A DNA stretch of 15,404 bases, taken from assembly GCA_011620505.1 (NCBI GenBank), contig WOZA01000042.1, forward strand, positions 1 to 15,404, read 5' to 3'. Numbering within the stretch: the first letter of the stretch is position 1; each line of letters opens with the position of its first letter. This document shows positions 6,805-15,358 of the stretch, piece after piece. The position numbers and the translations under genes are program-made. Under the pieces are notes generated by a model that was given only the letters and a program-made list of their open reading frames with translations, did no database searches and had not been told where the DNA came from. The DNA comes from Anaerolineaceae bacterium (GTDB taxonomy: Bacteria; Chloroflexota; Anaerolineae; Anaerolineales; Anaerolineaceae).

Positions 6805-7624
6805 CAAAATTAGTTCATGTCTTAAAGGTGAAGGGCTGACCAAGATATTTGGGGTGGGCCGCCGCAAAACTTTAGCTGTTGATCATGTCGATTTCGATTT
6901 TTGTGAGGGAAAAATCGTGTCAATTGTGGGCGAGTCGGGCAGTGGGAAAACCACTCTGGCCAAGATGCTCCTGGGCTTGATTAAACCAACCGAAGGCGAG
7001 ATTTATTTTCAAGGGAAGAAGCGCGATATCAGTTCACAAAAAAAGAGAAGGGAATACTGGAAGAATATTCAGGCGATCTTTCAAGACCCCTACTCCTCAT
7101 TCAATATTTTCAATAAAATCGACGCCGTACTACTGGATTGTATCAAAATGCGTGACGGCAAAAAACTGACGAATGAGCAAAAAGTGGCGATGATGGCCGA
7201 AGCTTGCAGCTTTGTGAATTTGAAGTTTGATGAGTTAACCAACAAATACCCATTTGAGCTCTCCGGAGGTCAAATGCAGCGCCTGATGATCGCCCGCATC
7301 TTTATATTAAAACCCAAGGTCCTTCTGGCTGATGAACCCACTTCGATGATCGATGCCTGTTCCCGGGCGACGATCCTGGATATGTTGATGAAATTGCGAG
7401 ATGAAATTGGAATGACAATTGTCTTCATCACCCATGATATCGGCCTTGCCTATTACGTATCTGATACCGTTTATATTATGGAACACGGAAGAATCATTGA
7501 AAGCGGGTCTGCCGATGAGGTCATTCTGCATCCAAAAGAGGCTTATACCCAGCGCTTGATCAGTGATGTCCCCAAGATCCATGAAGAATGGGACCTCTCA
7601 ACAGTGCAGTACTCTGTAAGTTAG
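6797..7624 (+). CDS. ABC transporter ATPase, DppF/OppF type
   Basis: This second cytoplasmic ATPase, 275 residues, pairs with the preceding one. Motifs are Walker A GESGSGKTT (45-53), Q-loop Gln96 (AIFQDPYSSFN), signature LSGGQMQR (155-162), Walker B VLLADEP (175-181) and switch His213. The D-loop reads SMIDA instead of the common SALD. The C-terminus stops soon after the nucleotide-binding domain, so it lacks the cysteine cluster of its partner; DppF proteins are commonly longer (about 320 residues). The TTG start at 6797 is supported by AAAGG at 6783-6787 and by the 8-bp overlap with the upstream gene, which implies translational coupling. It is the last gene of the transport block; a hairpin follows directly. 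Confidence 0.92.
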   Translation: MADKISSCLKGEGLTKIFGVGRRKTLAVDHVDFDFCEGKIVSIVGESGSGKTTLAKMLLGLIKPTEGEIYFQGKKRDISSQKKRREYWKNIQAIFQDPYSSFNIFNKIDAVLLDCIKMRDGKKLTNEQKVAMMAEACSFVNLKFDELTNKYPFELSGGQMQRLMIARIFILKPKVLLADEPTSMIDACSRATILDMLMKLRDEIGMTIVFITHDIGLAYYVSDTVYIMEHGRIIESGSADEVILHPKEAYTQRLISDVPKIHEEWDLSTVQYSVS

Positions 7625-7678
7625 GGGGCAAATGCTACTCAATACATCCATTATCCTGACTGAGTTGAAGTTGCCCCC
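7624..7678 (+). promoter_or_regulatory. Hairpin separating the transport block from the enzyme block
   Basis: GGGGGCAA (7624-7631) pairs perfectly with TTGCCCCC (7671-7678), enclosing 39 nt in which ACTCA (7637-7641) and TGAGT (7661-7665) form a second, inner helix with 5-nt internal-loop strands on each side. It starts at the last base of the ATPase stop codon. No T-tract follows, so it is not a standard terminator; RNA stabilisation or processing is more likely. The rest of the gap to 7744 shows no clear promoter. Confidence 0.6.
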
Positions 7679-7744
7679 GTCGAAGCGGATCTGCGCCCTT
7701 GACGCCAGTTGCAAGAAAGCATATCTCTGTTTATCCGGGGTTAA

Positions 7745-8626
7745 ATGAGCCTATTACAAAAGAACCTTATAAGCAGGATGCTTGGTTTTCCCCCTGATGC
7801 TCGTTTGTTGATCATCAATGCCGATGATTTCGGGATGTGTCATTCGATCAATGAAGCGATCATTGGCACCTTGAGCGGTCCTTTGGTTCGCTCCACAAGC
7901 CTGATGGTCGTCTGCCCATGGGCGCTTCACGCAATGCGTTTCCTCAAAGGCCATCCTGAAATTCCTTTTGGCATTCATCTTACCGTCATCAGCGATCCGA
8001 GGGATTATCGTTGGGGACCAATCACTTGCAGGGAAAAAGTTCCAACCTTGGTGGACCCGAGTGGATACTTCTACGATTTTGATTCCATGCCTGTCCTACT
8101 TGCCCAAGCAAAACCGGATGAATTGGAACTTGAGTTCAGAGCACAGATCGAAACCGTGCTGTCAGCGGGACTCAAGCCCACTCATCTGGACTGGCATGCG
8201 CTGCGTTTCGGCGACCGACGGGATATTTTGGACCTGATGATCCGCCTGGCGATGGAATATGGATTGGCTTTGCGTGCGATTGGCAGGGATGTGATCGTAA
8301 AATTACAGAACCAGGGGTACCCGACCATCGATTACGACTTTTTGGATAGCTACAGCCTCGACCCAGGGTCGAAATCTACTCTGTATGTCTCGCTTCTGCA
8401 TGAGTTGCCTGTTGGCCTTAATGAATGGGCGGTACATCCAGGACTCGACAATGCTGAGTTGCTGGTTTTGGAGCCAGCCAATCATCACGAGCGACAGACC
8501 GACTTTGATTTTTGGACGTCTCAGAAAGCAAAGGAAGTAATTAAAGAAGAAGGCATTATCCTTCTAGATTATCGACCTCTGCAGGCTGTTTGGAGGGATA
8601 TGAATCCATCGGAGAAATTAATGTGA
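7745..8626 (+). CDS. YdjC/ChbG-family carbohydrate deacetylase
   Basis: This is a 293-residue putative metal-dependent deacetylase of the YdjC family; ChbG, a characterised member, removes acetyl groups from chitooligosaccharides. The family hallmark NADDFG (25-30) supplies the metal-binding Asp28. His78 in FGIHLT and His151 in THLDWH match the other expected metal ligands by family pattern, and WAVHPG (His231) is the usual C-terminal motif. No signal peptide is present, so it acts in the cytoplasm on imported oligosaccharides. ATG 7745 has only a weak G-rich ribosome site; an ATG at 7779 would also keep the whole domain. Its stop overlaps the next gene by 4 bp (GTGA). Association with a beta-mannosidase rather than a chitin enzyme leaves the substrate open: N-acetylated or O-acetylated manno/gluco-oligosaccharides are possible. 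Confidence 0.87.
   Translation: MSLLQKNLISRMLGFPPDARLLIINADDFGMCHSINEAIIGTLSGPLVRSTSLMVVCPWALHAMRFLKGHPEIPFGIHLTVISDPRDYRWGPITCREKVPTLVDPSGYFYDFDSMPVLLAQAKPDELELEFRAQIETVLSAGLKPTHLDWHALRFGDRRDILDLMIRLAMEYGLALRAIGRDVIVKLQNQGYPTIDYDFLDSYSLDPGSKSTLYVSLLHELPVGLNEWAVHPGLDNAELLVLEPANHHERQTDFDFWTSQKAKEVIKEEGIILLDYRPLQAVWRDMNPSEKLM
8611..8614 (+). promoter_or_regulatory. Ribosome binding site fixing a GTG start of the beta-mannosidase
   Basis: GGAG at 8611-8614 lies 8 nt before GTG 8623, inside the end of the deacetylase gene. The longer in-frame start at 8590 would add 11 residues without homology to the family N-terminus and has only a poorly spaced GGAG. Confidence 0.7.
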
Positions 8627-11103
8627 AAATTCAATCTTTAGCAGGCAATTGGAATTTTAGACAGACAGGAACGCAAGAATGGTTGCCTGCCAACGTCCCC
8701 GGCGGCGTGCATACCGATTTACTGGCCCTTGGGCTGATCCCCGACCCATTTGTGGGTGACAACGAAAAGCGTGTCCAGTGGGTGGCTGAGAATGATTGGG
8801 AATATTTTCGTTCATTTCAAGTCAACCCCGAAATTTTCGACCAGCCGCAGGTTTGGTTGGTTTGCGACGGGCTGGATACGTTGGCGACCATATACCTGAA
8901 TGGAGTCGAATTGGGTCATGCCGAGAACATGTTCAGGCAATATCGCTGGGATGTGAAACCACTTCTCAAGACGAATAATAACGAACTGCGCATCAATTTT
9001 GATTCTCCCGTACGGTTTTGCACAGATCACCAGTCCGTGCGTCCGATGCCGGGTGTTTCGCAAGCCATTCCAGGCGGGCCTTATTTGCGTAAAGCACCCT
9101 GCCAGTTTGGCTGGGATTGGGGACCACAGCTTCCTCCCATGGGCATCTGGAAGGATATCCGCTTGGAAGGTTACGAGAACGCACGCATCGAGGAAGTCGC
9201 CTTGAGGCAAGATCACGACGATGGCCGGGTGACAGTTTCAGCACGGGTGATCTTGCATAACCCGGAAAACACACCGTGCTCGGCAGCGCTGACTCTCATC
9301 GCACCGGATGACCAGGTTTTTGAAACCAGTACACCTGTCATCCCAGGTGTTGGGAACATACTCAAGGTGGAAGTTCCCAACCCGCAGCTTTGGTGGCCGA
9401 ATGGCTATGGAGCACAGCCACTCTACCGGGTAAAAGTCGAACTACGGCAAGCGGATCTTCTATTGGATGAACGCCAATACCGGCTGGGATTGCGGACCAT
9501 TGAACTCAGGCAGAAGCCGGATGAATGGGGGATCTCTTTCACATTTGTTGTAAATGGGGTACCTATTTTTGCCAAAGGATCCAACTGGATTCCGGCCGAT
9601 TCTTTCCCAACCCGCATCACTGATGCGCACCTGGAAGGGCTTATCCGTTCTGCAGCAGAGACGCATCAGAACATGCTTCGGGTCTGGGGTGGCGGATTTT
9701 ATGAAGACGAGCGTTTTTACGATCTCTGCGACCGCTACGGTATCCTGGTGTGGCAGGAGTTCATTTTCTCTTGCAGTATGTATCCGTTGGACGACCCGGC
9801 TTTCCTGGAAAATGTCCACAATGAGGTGATCGACAACGTTCGCCGCCTGCGTCATCGCGCCTGCCTGGCGCTATGGTGCGGCAACAATGAGATGGAATGG
9901 GGCTGGGTCGACTGGGGTTGGAACGGATCTGAGTACCAGGCGATGAAAACTGCCTATGACCAATTTTTCCACCACACCTTGCCTGCATGGTGCGCCCGTG
10001 AAGATCCGGATCATTCTTATTGGCCCAGCTCACCCTCGTCCAATACGCCCTTCGAGAATCCGAACGGTCAGCAGCAGGGTGACGCACATTATTGGGATGT
10101 CTGGCACGGACGCAAACCCTTCACCGCTTATCGCGACCAGTATCCGCGCTTCATGAGTGAATTTGGCTTTCAGGCGCTACCGCCCCTGGCGACCATCCGC
10201 ACCTACGCCGAGGAAGCTGATTGGAATATGACTTCCTACGTTATGGAGATGCACCAGAAGAACTCAAGTGGCAATTCATTGATCGTTGGGCAGATGCTGG
10301 ATTCATTCAGGTTTCCCAAGGATTTTGAATCATTGGTGTATTTGAGTATGGTGCTTCAGGCGGAAGGCATCCGTTACGGCGTGGAGCATTGGAGGCGTTA
10401 TCCCAATCGCGTTTCTGGTACGCTTTATTGGCAGCTTAACGATTGCTGGCCGGTGGCTTCCTGGTCGAGCCTGGATTATTTTGACCGCTGGAAAGCTCTG
10501 CATTATGCCGCCCGTCGTTTCTATGCGCCTGTATTGTTGTCGATTGAAGACAAACCAACAGAGCAGGATATTCACGTCACCAATGATTTGCGCGAGCCTT
10601 GGGAGGGTTCTGTGCGTTGGTCGCTTGAAACACTGGGTGGCAGGGTGCTGCAGGCGAATGAAGAATCCGTTTCGGTTGCTCCCCTTGATGTTTCCCATAT
10701 CTGCGCTCTCGACTTTTCCGACAGCCTCGACGATGATTTATGTCGTGATGTGGTTTTCATCGCCGAACTCTGGCAGGGTGGAAAATGGATCAGCCGGCAA
10801 ACAGCCTATTTCGCTCCTGCCAAGCACCTCAATTTGACAGAGCCGGCGATTTCATCACAGCTGCGTGTCGAACAAGGACAGATCCACATCAAATTGACTT
10901 CACAATCGCTGGCGCGTCTGGTGGAATGTGCCCTGGACGGTGCAGATGTGACATTCAGCGATAATTATTTTGACCTGCCAGCAGGCCGCAGCGTTGAAAT
11001 TGCTGCATCCATCCCCACCGGCTGGACGATTGCGCAGGTTCAGGCAGCTTTAAAAATTCGTTCGATCTACGATTCCTATGCGCACGGAGCTGCCAAATCA
11101 TAA
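8623..11103 (+). CDS. Glycoside hydrolase family 2 beta-mannosidase (exo-acting)
   Basis: This retaining exo-glycosidase of 826 residues releases beta-mannose from the non-reducing end of beta-1,4-manno-oligosaccharides. Its size is normal for the family. It has the GH2 order: a sugar-binding jelly-roll domain (about 1-175, LAGNWNFR at the start, QFGWDWGP at 161-168), an Ig-like domain (about 180-290), a TIM barrel (about 295-620) and C-terminal beta domains. In the barrel, GSNWIPADSF and RVWGGGFYED (353-362) are beta-mannosidase hallmarks. The acid/base is Glu423 in WCGNNEMEW and the nucleophile Glu513 in SEFGFQALP. GH2 exo-beta-glucosaminidases are related and cannot be fully excluded next to a deacetylase, but the motifs favour mannosidase. 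No signal peptide, hence cytoplasmic. GTG 8623 overlaps the deacetylase stop, implying translational coupling. Confidence 0.92.
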   Translation: MKIQSLAGNWNFRQTGTQEWLPANVPGGVHTDLLALGLIPDPFVGDNEKRVQWVAENDWEYFRSFQVNPEIFDQPQVWLVCDGLDTLATIYLNGVELGHAENMFRQYRWDVKPLLKTNNNELRINFDSPVRFCTDHQSVRPMPGVSQAIPGGPYLRKAPCQFGWDWGPQLPPMGIWKDIRLEGYENARIEEVALRQDHDDGRVTVSARVILHNPENTPCSAALTLIAPDDQVFETSTPVIPGVGNILKVEVPNPQLWWPNGYGAQPLYRVKVELRQADLLLDERQYRLGLRTIELRQKPDEWGISFTFVVNGVPIFAKGSNWIPADSFPTRITDAHLEGLIRSAAETHQNMLRVWGGGFYEDERFYDLCDRYGILVWQEFIFSCSMYPLDDPAFLENVHNEVIDNVRRLRHRACLALWCGNNEMEWGWVDWGWNGSEYQAMKTAYDQFFHHTLPAWCAREDPDHSYWPSSPSSNTPFENPNGQQQGDAHYWDVWHGRKPFTAYRDQYPRFMSEFGFQALPPLATIRTYAEEADWNMTSYVMEMHQKNSSGNSLIVGQMLDSFRFPKDFESLVYLSMVLQAEGIRYGVEHWRRYPNRVSGTLYWQLNDCWPVASWSSLDYFDRWKALHYAARRFYAPVLLSIEDKPTEQDIHVTNDLREPWEGSVRWSLETLGGRVLQANEESVSVAPLDVSHICALDFSDSLDDDLCRDVVFIAELWQGGKWISRQTAYFAPAKHLNLTEPAISSQLRVEQGQIHIKLTSQSLARLVECALDGADVTFSDNYFDLPAGRSVEIAASIPTGWTIAQVQAALKIRSIYDSYAHGAAKS

Positions 11104-11130
11104 ATAACAAGACCCAACAAGGAGTAAACC

Positions 11131-13425
11131 ATGTCTGAACAAATTCAAACCATCATCACCAAAATGACACTTGAAGAAAAAGCCGCATTATGCACGGGGC
11201 TCACCTGGTGGACAACCACCCCTGTCGAACGGCTGGGCGTGCCGGAATTGATTTTTTCTGATGGCCCGCACGGCCTCCGTCGCGCACCTGAAATTCATCA
11301 GGAGACGCAGGAAAGCTTACCTGCTACCTGTTTTCCCACTGCTTCCTGTTCGGGTTCCACCTGGGATGTAGATTTGATCCGCGAAATGGGTGAGGCGCTG
11401 GCAGAAGAATGCATCGCCCTCAATGTGGATGTTCTCCTTGGCCCGGGAACAAACATGAAACGTTCCCCTTTGTGTGGACGCAACTTCGAGTATTTTTCTG
11501 AAGATCCTTACCTGGCAGGGGAAATGGCTGCCAGCCTGATTAACGGCATGCAAAGTAAGGGGGTCGGTGCTTCACTCAAACATTTTGCCGCCAACAACCA
11601 GGAATTCCAACGCTTCAGCATCAGTTCTGAAGTGGATGAGCGCACTCTGCGTGAAATCTACCTGCCGGCGTTTGAAAAGGCGGTCAAGAAAGCCAAACCA
11701 TGGACGGTGATGTGTTCATACAACAAAGTAAATGGCACCTACGCTTCAGAAAATGTCCACCTTCTGACCGAGATACTCAAAAAAGAATGGGGATTTGAAG
11801 GCTTGGTGATCTCAGATTGGGGAGCCGTGCATGACCGGGTTGCAGCGCTCAAGGGGGGTCTTGACCTTGAAATGCCCGGTCCGCAAGCATGGCGCGTTAA
11901 GGCGGTCGTGGAAGCCGTACGTTCCGGGAAGCTGAATGAATCAGTTCTGGATGAATCTGTCCGCCGCATATTGAATATTGTGTTCAGAGCCCAGGAAACT
12001 CCCAAGAACGGAACCTTTGATGTAGATGCCCATCATGAACTGGCTCACAAAATCGCCAGCGAAGGGATGGTTTTGCTTAAGAATAACGGATTGCTGCCGC
12101 TTAAAGGTCAGCATCACATTGCCGTTATCGGTCGTTCAGCGGAGACTCCCCATTTCCAAGGCGGGGGGAGTTCACACGTCAACCCCACCAGGGTGTCTGT
12201 CCCATTTGAAGAAATAAAAGTTCATACCGGCGGTGCCGAATTAAGCTACGCCGAGGGCTACCCGGCAGATAACTCCTTCCATCAGGAGCTGATTGATGAA
12301 GCGGTAGTGCTAGCACAATCAGCCGAAGTGGCGGTATTGCTTATTGCGCTGCCCCCATATACTGAATCTGAAGGCTATGACCGCCCCGATATCAACCTGA
12401 CCGTTCAGCAGATAGAGCTGATCAAGGCTGTTTCAAAAGTCCAGCCAAGGACCGTTGTGGTGCTGAATAACGGCGCGCCTGTGGCCATGGATTCCTGGAT
12501 CGATGGCGTTGCAGCCGTGCTGGAAGGCTGGATGATGGGGCAGGCGGGGGGTGAGGCGATTGCGGATGTGCTGTTCGGCAAAATCAACCCCTGCGGCAAA
12601 TTGGCTGAAACCTTTCCCATCAAACTAACCGATACCCCAGCTTATATTAACTGGCCAGGTGGGGCTGGTGTAGTGCGTTACGGTGAAGGGATGTTCATCG
12701 GCTATCGCTACTACGATGCCAAAAAGATGCCCGTTCAGTTCCCCTTCGGCTTTGGGCTGAGTTACACAACCTTTGCCTATGGCAATGCGAAAGCATCAAA
12801 AACGACATTCAAGGATGTGGAAGGTGTAATGGTTACGGTGGATGTCACCAATACAGGCAAAGTTGCAGGCAAAGAAATTGTCCAGGTTTATGTTCATGAT
12901 CAGAAATCCCGCCTGGTACGTCCTGAAAAGGAGTTGAAGGGCTTTGCTAAGGTGGAACTTCAGCCGGGCGAGACGAAATCAGTTTCTATTCCCCTCGATT
13001 TCCGCGCCTTTGCTTACTATCACCCCTCCTATAAACAGTGGATCACCGAGGATGGAGATTTTGACCTCTTGATTGCGGCATCCGCAGCAGACATTCGCCA
13101 GACCCTGACTGTGACTCTCGAATCCACGCTAAGCCTGCCCTGCATTCTTGATAAGCATTCCACCATCCGCGAGTGGATGGACGATCCGCAAGGTAAAATC
13201 GTGTTTGCATCCTTCTACGAAGAGATCAAAGCCCAGAGCCGCAAGGTGTTCGGTAACGAAGACGAAGATCTGGAGCATAAAAATACCGGGGGACTGGACA
13301 TGTTGGATATGATCGGTGATATGCCCCTGGTGAGCGTGCTGATGTTCCAACAGAACGAATTGCCAAGACCTGCTGAAGAAATTGTAGACGAATTGTTGAT
13401 GAAGGTTCATCTTTTAGGTAGATAA
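11131..13425 (+). CDS. Glycoside hydrolase family 3 beta-glucosidase with Fn3-like C-terminal domain
   Basis: This 764-residue enzyme probably removes beta-glucosyl residues from imported oligosaccharides in the cytoplasm (no signal peptide). The N-terminal GH3 barrel (about 1-290) shows SDGPHGLR (D44), CGRNFEYFSEDP, KHFAANN (K150-H151) and the nucleophile Asp229 in VISDWGAVHD. The second alpha/beta domain carries ESEGYDR (412-418), the region that supplies the acid/base Glu in BglB-like enzymes. FGFGLSYT leads into a fibronectin-III-like domain (about 565-665). A helical C-terminal tail of about 100 residues follows, as in BglB-type relatives. The PA14 insertion found in some relatives is absent. 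AAGGAG at 11119-11124 lies 6 nt before the ATG. It sits 27 bp after the mannosidase gene. Exact specificity (gluco, xylo or other) cannot be told from sequence. Confidence 0.92.
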   Translation: MSEQIQTIITKMTLEEKAALCTGLTWWTTTPVERLGVPELIFSDGPHGLRRAPEIHQETQESLPATCFPTASCSGSTWDVDLIREMGEALAEECIALNVDVLLGPGTNMKRSPLCGRNFEYFSEDPYLAGEMAASLINGMQSKGVGASLKHFAANNQEFQRFSISSEVDERTLREIYLPAFEKAVKKAKPWTVMCSYNKVNGTYASENVHLLTEILKKEWGFEGLVISDWGAVHDRVAALKGGLDLEMPGPQAWRVKAVVEAVRSGKLNESVLDESVRRILNIVFRAQETPKNGTFDVDAHHELAHKIASEGMVLLKNNGLLPLKGQHHIAVIGRSAETPHFQGGGSSHVNPTRVSVPFEEIKVHTGGAELSYAEGYPADNSFHQELIDEAVVLAQSAEVAVLLIALPPYTESEGYDRPDINLTVQQIELIKAVSKVQPRTVVVLNNGAPVAMDSWIDGVAAVLEGWMMGQAGGEAIADVLFGKINPCGKLAETFPIKLTDTPAYINWPGGAGVVRYGEGMFIGYRYYDAKKMPVQFPFGFGLSYTTFAYGNAKASKTTFKDVEGVMVTVDVTNTGKVAGKEIVQVYVHDQKSRLVRPEKELKGFAKVELQPGETKSVSIPLDFRAFAYYHPSYKQWITEDGDFDLLIAASAADIRQTLTVTLESTLSLPCILDKHSTIREWMDDPQGKIVFASFYEEIKAQSRKVFGNEDEDLEHKNTGGLDMLDMIGDMPLVSVLMFQQNELPRPAEEIVDELLMKVHLLGR

Positions 13426-13445
13426 ATTGCACTGAGGATAAATCC

Positions 13446-15314
13446 ATGTATAAAAGCCAGAGTGAAGTCCCTGATTTTCCAAACGAAATTGTCAGGCGTT
13501 ATTCCGGAGTGATCAATTCCGATCATGGAGTGCTGTTTCGCGATCTTAACAAAAACGGTAAATTGGATGTCTATGAAGATCCGCGTCAACCTGTTGAAGC
13601 ACGTGTGGCCGACCTATTGGGGCAAATGACCCTGGAAGAAAAAGCCGGGATGCTGTTCATCAATGGCTCTATTGTCAACGAAGACGGCACAATTGAAGAA
13701 AAACCCGGCCGTTCCGGGTCTGAATTGACGGCTGCAAAACAAATTGCTGAACAAAAAATGAATTCCTTTAACCTTTGGCAAATTCCAGGAGCACAAAGTT
13801 TGGCCATCTGGCAGAATAAATTGCAGCAGTTCGCTGAACAAACCCGGCTGGGCATCCCTGTCACAATTGCCTCTGACCCACGCAACCATTTCACGCGCAA
13901 CATTTTTTCGATGGCTGCCAACGAGTTTTCGCAGTGGTGCGAGACTCTCGGTTTTGGCGCGCTGGATGACCCTGATCTGGTTTTGAGGTTTGCCGAGATT
14001 GCACGGCGCGAATATCTCGCTGTTGGCATCCGTTTGGCGCTCCACCCCCAGGTCGACCTTGCCACTGAACCACGCTGGCCGCGCATCAGCGGTACCTTCG
14101 GCGAGGACGCCCATGTGGCAGCACGCCTCGCGAAGGCATACATCAAAGGGTTTCAAGGTGAAACTCTCGGACCACACAGCGTAGCCTGCATGACCAAGCA
14201 TTTCCCCGGAGGCGGACCACAAAAGGAAGGATTGGATCCGCATTTTGAATTCCAGCAGGGTCAGATTTACCCCGGTAAGAATTTTGCCTATCATCTGATC
14301 CCCTTCGAAGCTGCCTTCGAAGTGCATACGGCAGCAATCATGCCCTACTATGGCGTGCCGATGGACCAAACAGATGAAAACGTTGCGATGTCGTTCAATA
14401 AGGCGATCATCACCGGTCTACTGCGTGAGAAATATCAATTCGAGGGTGTGATCTGCACCGATTGGGGACTGATCACAGATATTCATATGGAGGATGCAGT
14501 CTGGCCGGCACGAGCCTGGGGAGTGGAGAAGTTGAGTGAACCGGAACGCGTGCTCAAGGCATTGGATGCCGGTGTGGATCAGTTTGGTGGAGAGAGCTGC
14601 CCGGAACACGTGATTGAACTGGTAAAGACCGGGCGATTATCTGAAGCACGGATTGATCAGTCTGTGCGCCGGCTTCTGCGGTTGAAATTCCAGTTGGGGT
14701 TGTTCGATGCTCCATTTGTAGACGAAAGCGTGGTGCCGCAAATTCTGGGAGACCCGACCTCATTGGCAGCAGGTTTATCGTCGCAGGAACGCGCCATGAC
14801 CCTGCTTAAAAATGATCAACATGTTCTCCCGTTGCAAGGTCGGCCGAAAATCTTTGTAAGAAATATCGATCCGACCGTTGCAGCTCGGTTTGCTGAAGTG
14901 GTTGTTTCTCCAGAGGAGGCTGATTTTGCCATCTTACGATTGGACACTCCTTGGATACCAGTCGAAGCGAAAAACCCCATGTCAAAAGATTTTCATCACG
15001 GCGACCTGGATTTTAAAGGCAGGGAAAAGGACAAAATCCTGAGGTTGTTAAGGACGGTGCCGACCATTGTAGTGTTGTATTTGGACCGCCCAGCGGTTGT
15101 CCCCGATATCAACGCAGAAGCCAAAGCACTTTTAGGTGAGTATGGCGCCACTGATTTGGCTGTGCTGAAGGTGATTTTTGGCAAGTCACGTCCTGAAGGC
15201 AGACTGCCGTTTGAACTACCCAGCTCCATGGAAGCCGTCCGCAAACAGAAACCGGATCTTCCTCACGACTCAGAAAATCCGCTCTTTCCGTTTGGTTTTG
15301 GATTGTCATATTAA
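13446..15314 (+). CDS. Glycoside hydrolase family 3 protein, two-domain type with EF-hand-like loop
   Basis: This second GH3 enzyme, 622 residues, is clearly distinct from its neighbour. After a short N-terminal segment with an EF-hand-like loop (residues 33-44) comes the catalytic barrel: MTLEEKAGML, TKHFPGGGPQ (K251-H252) and the nucleophile Asp339 in VICTDWGLITD. The second domain follows (ERAMTLLKND, RLDTPWIP, FHHGDLDF). The protein ends at FGFGLSY, exactly where the Fn3-like domain begins in the other GH3 protein. The KHFPGGG-PHF pattern marks a beta-glucosidase/beta-xylosidase-like clade, not the NagZ hexosaminidases. No signal peptide. GAGGA (13434-13438) lies 7 nt before ATG 13446. 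Spacing to the previous gene is 20 bp and no terminator follows, so the operon continues to the right. It may attack a different linkage or chain length than the first GH3. Confidence 0.9.
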   Translation: MYKSQSEVPDFPNEIVRRYSGVINSDHGVLFRDLNKNGKLDVYEDPRQPVEARVADLLGQMTLEEKAGMLFINGSIVNEDGTIEEKPGRSGSELTAAKQIAEQKMNSFNLWQIPGAQSLAIWQNKLQQFAEQTRLGIPVTIASDPRNHFTRNIFSMAANEFSQWCETLGFGALDDPDLVLRFAEIARREYLAVGIRLALHPQVDLATEPRWPRISGTFGEDAHVAARLAKAYIKGFQGETLGPHSVACMTKHFPGGGPQKEGLDPHFEFQQGQIYPGKNFAYHLIPFEAAFEVHTAAIMPYYGVPMDQTDENVAMSFNKAIITGLLREKYQFEGVICTDWGLITDIHMEDAVWPARAWGVEKLSEPERVLKALDAGVDQFGGESCPEHVIELVKTGRLSEARIDQSVRRLLRLKFQLGLFDAPFVDESVVPQILGDPTSLAAGLSSQERAMTLLKNDQHVLPLQGRPKIFVRNIDPTVAARFAEVVVSPEEADFAILRLDTPWIPVEAKNPMSKDFHHGDLDFKGREKDKILRLLRTVPTIVVLYLDRPAVVPDINAEAKALLGEYGATDLAVLKVIFGKSRPEGRLPFELPSSMEAVRKQKPDLPHDSENPLFPFGFGLSY

Positions 15315-15358
15315 GTCAATATGCAAAATAATCCCAGACTATTAAAGTAGAGGAAGCA

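Noticed and set aside
7699..7727. Possible promoter TTGACG-N17-TATCTC before the deacetylase gene
   Set aside because: The -35 is good, but the -10 matches only three of six positions and lacks the final T; too weak to call without transcript data.
13586..14369. Two overlapping - strand reading frames (186 and 251 codons) opposite the second GH3 gene
   Set aside because: Both are antisense to the conserved GH3 catalytic domain, overlap each other, and show no recognisable motif or ribosome site.
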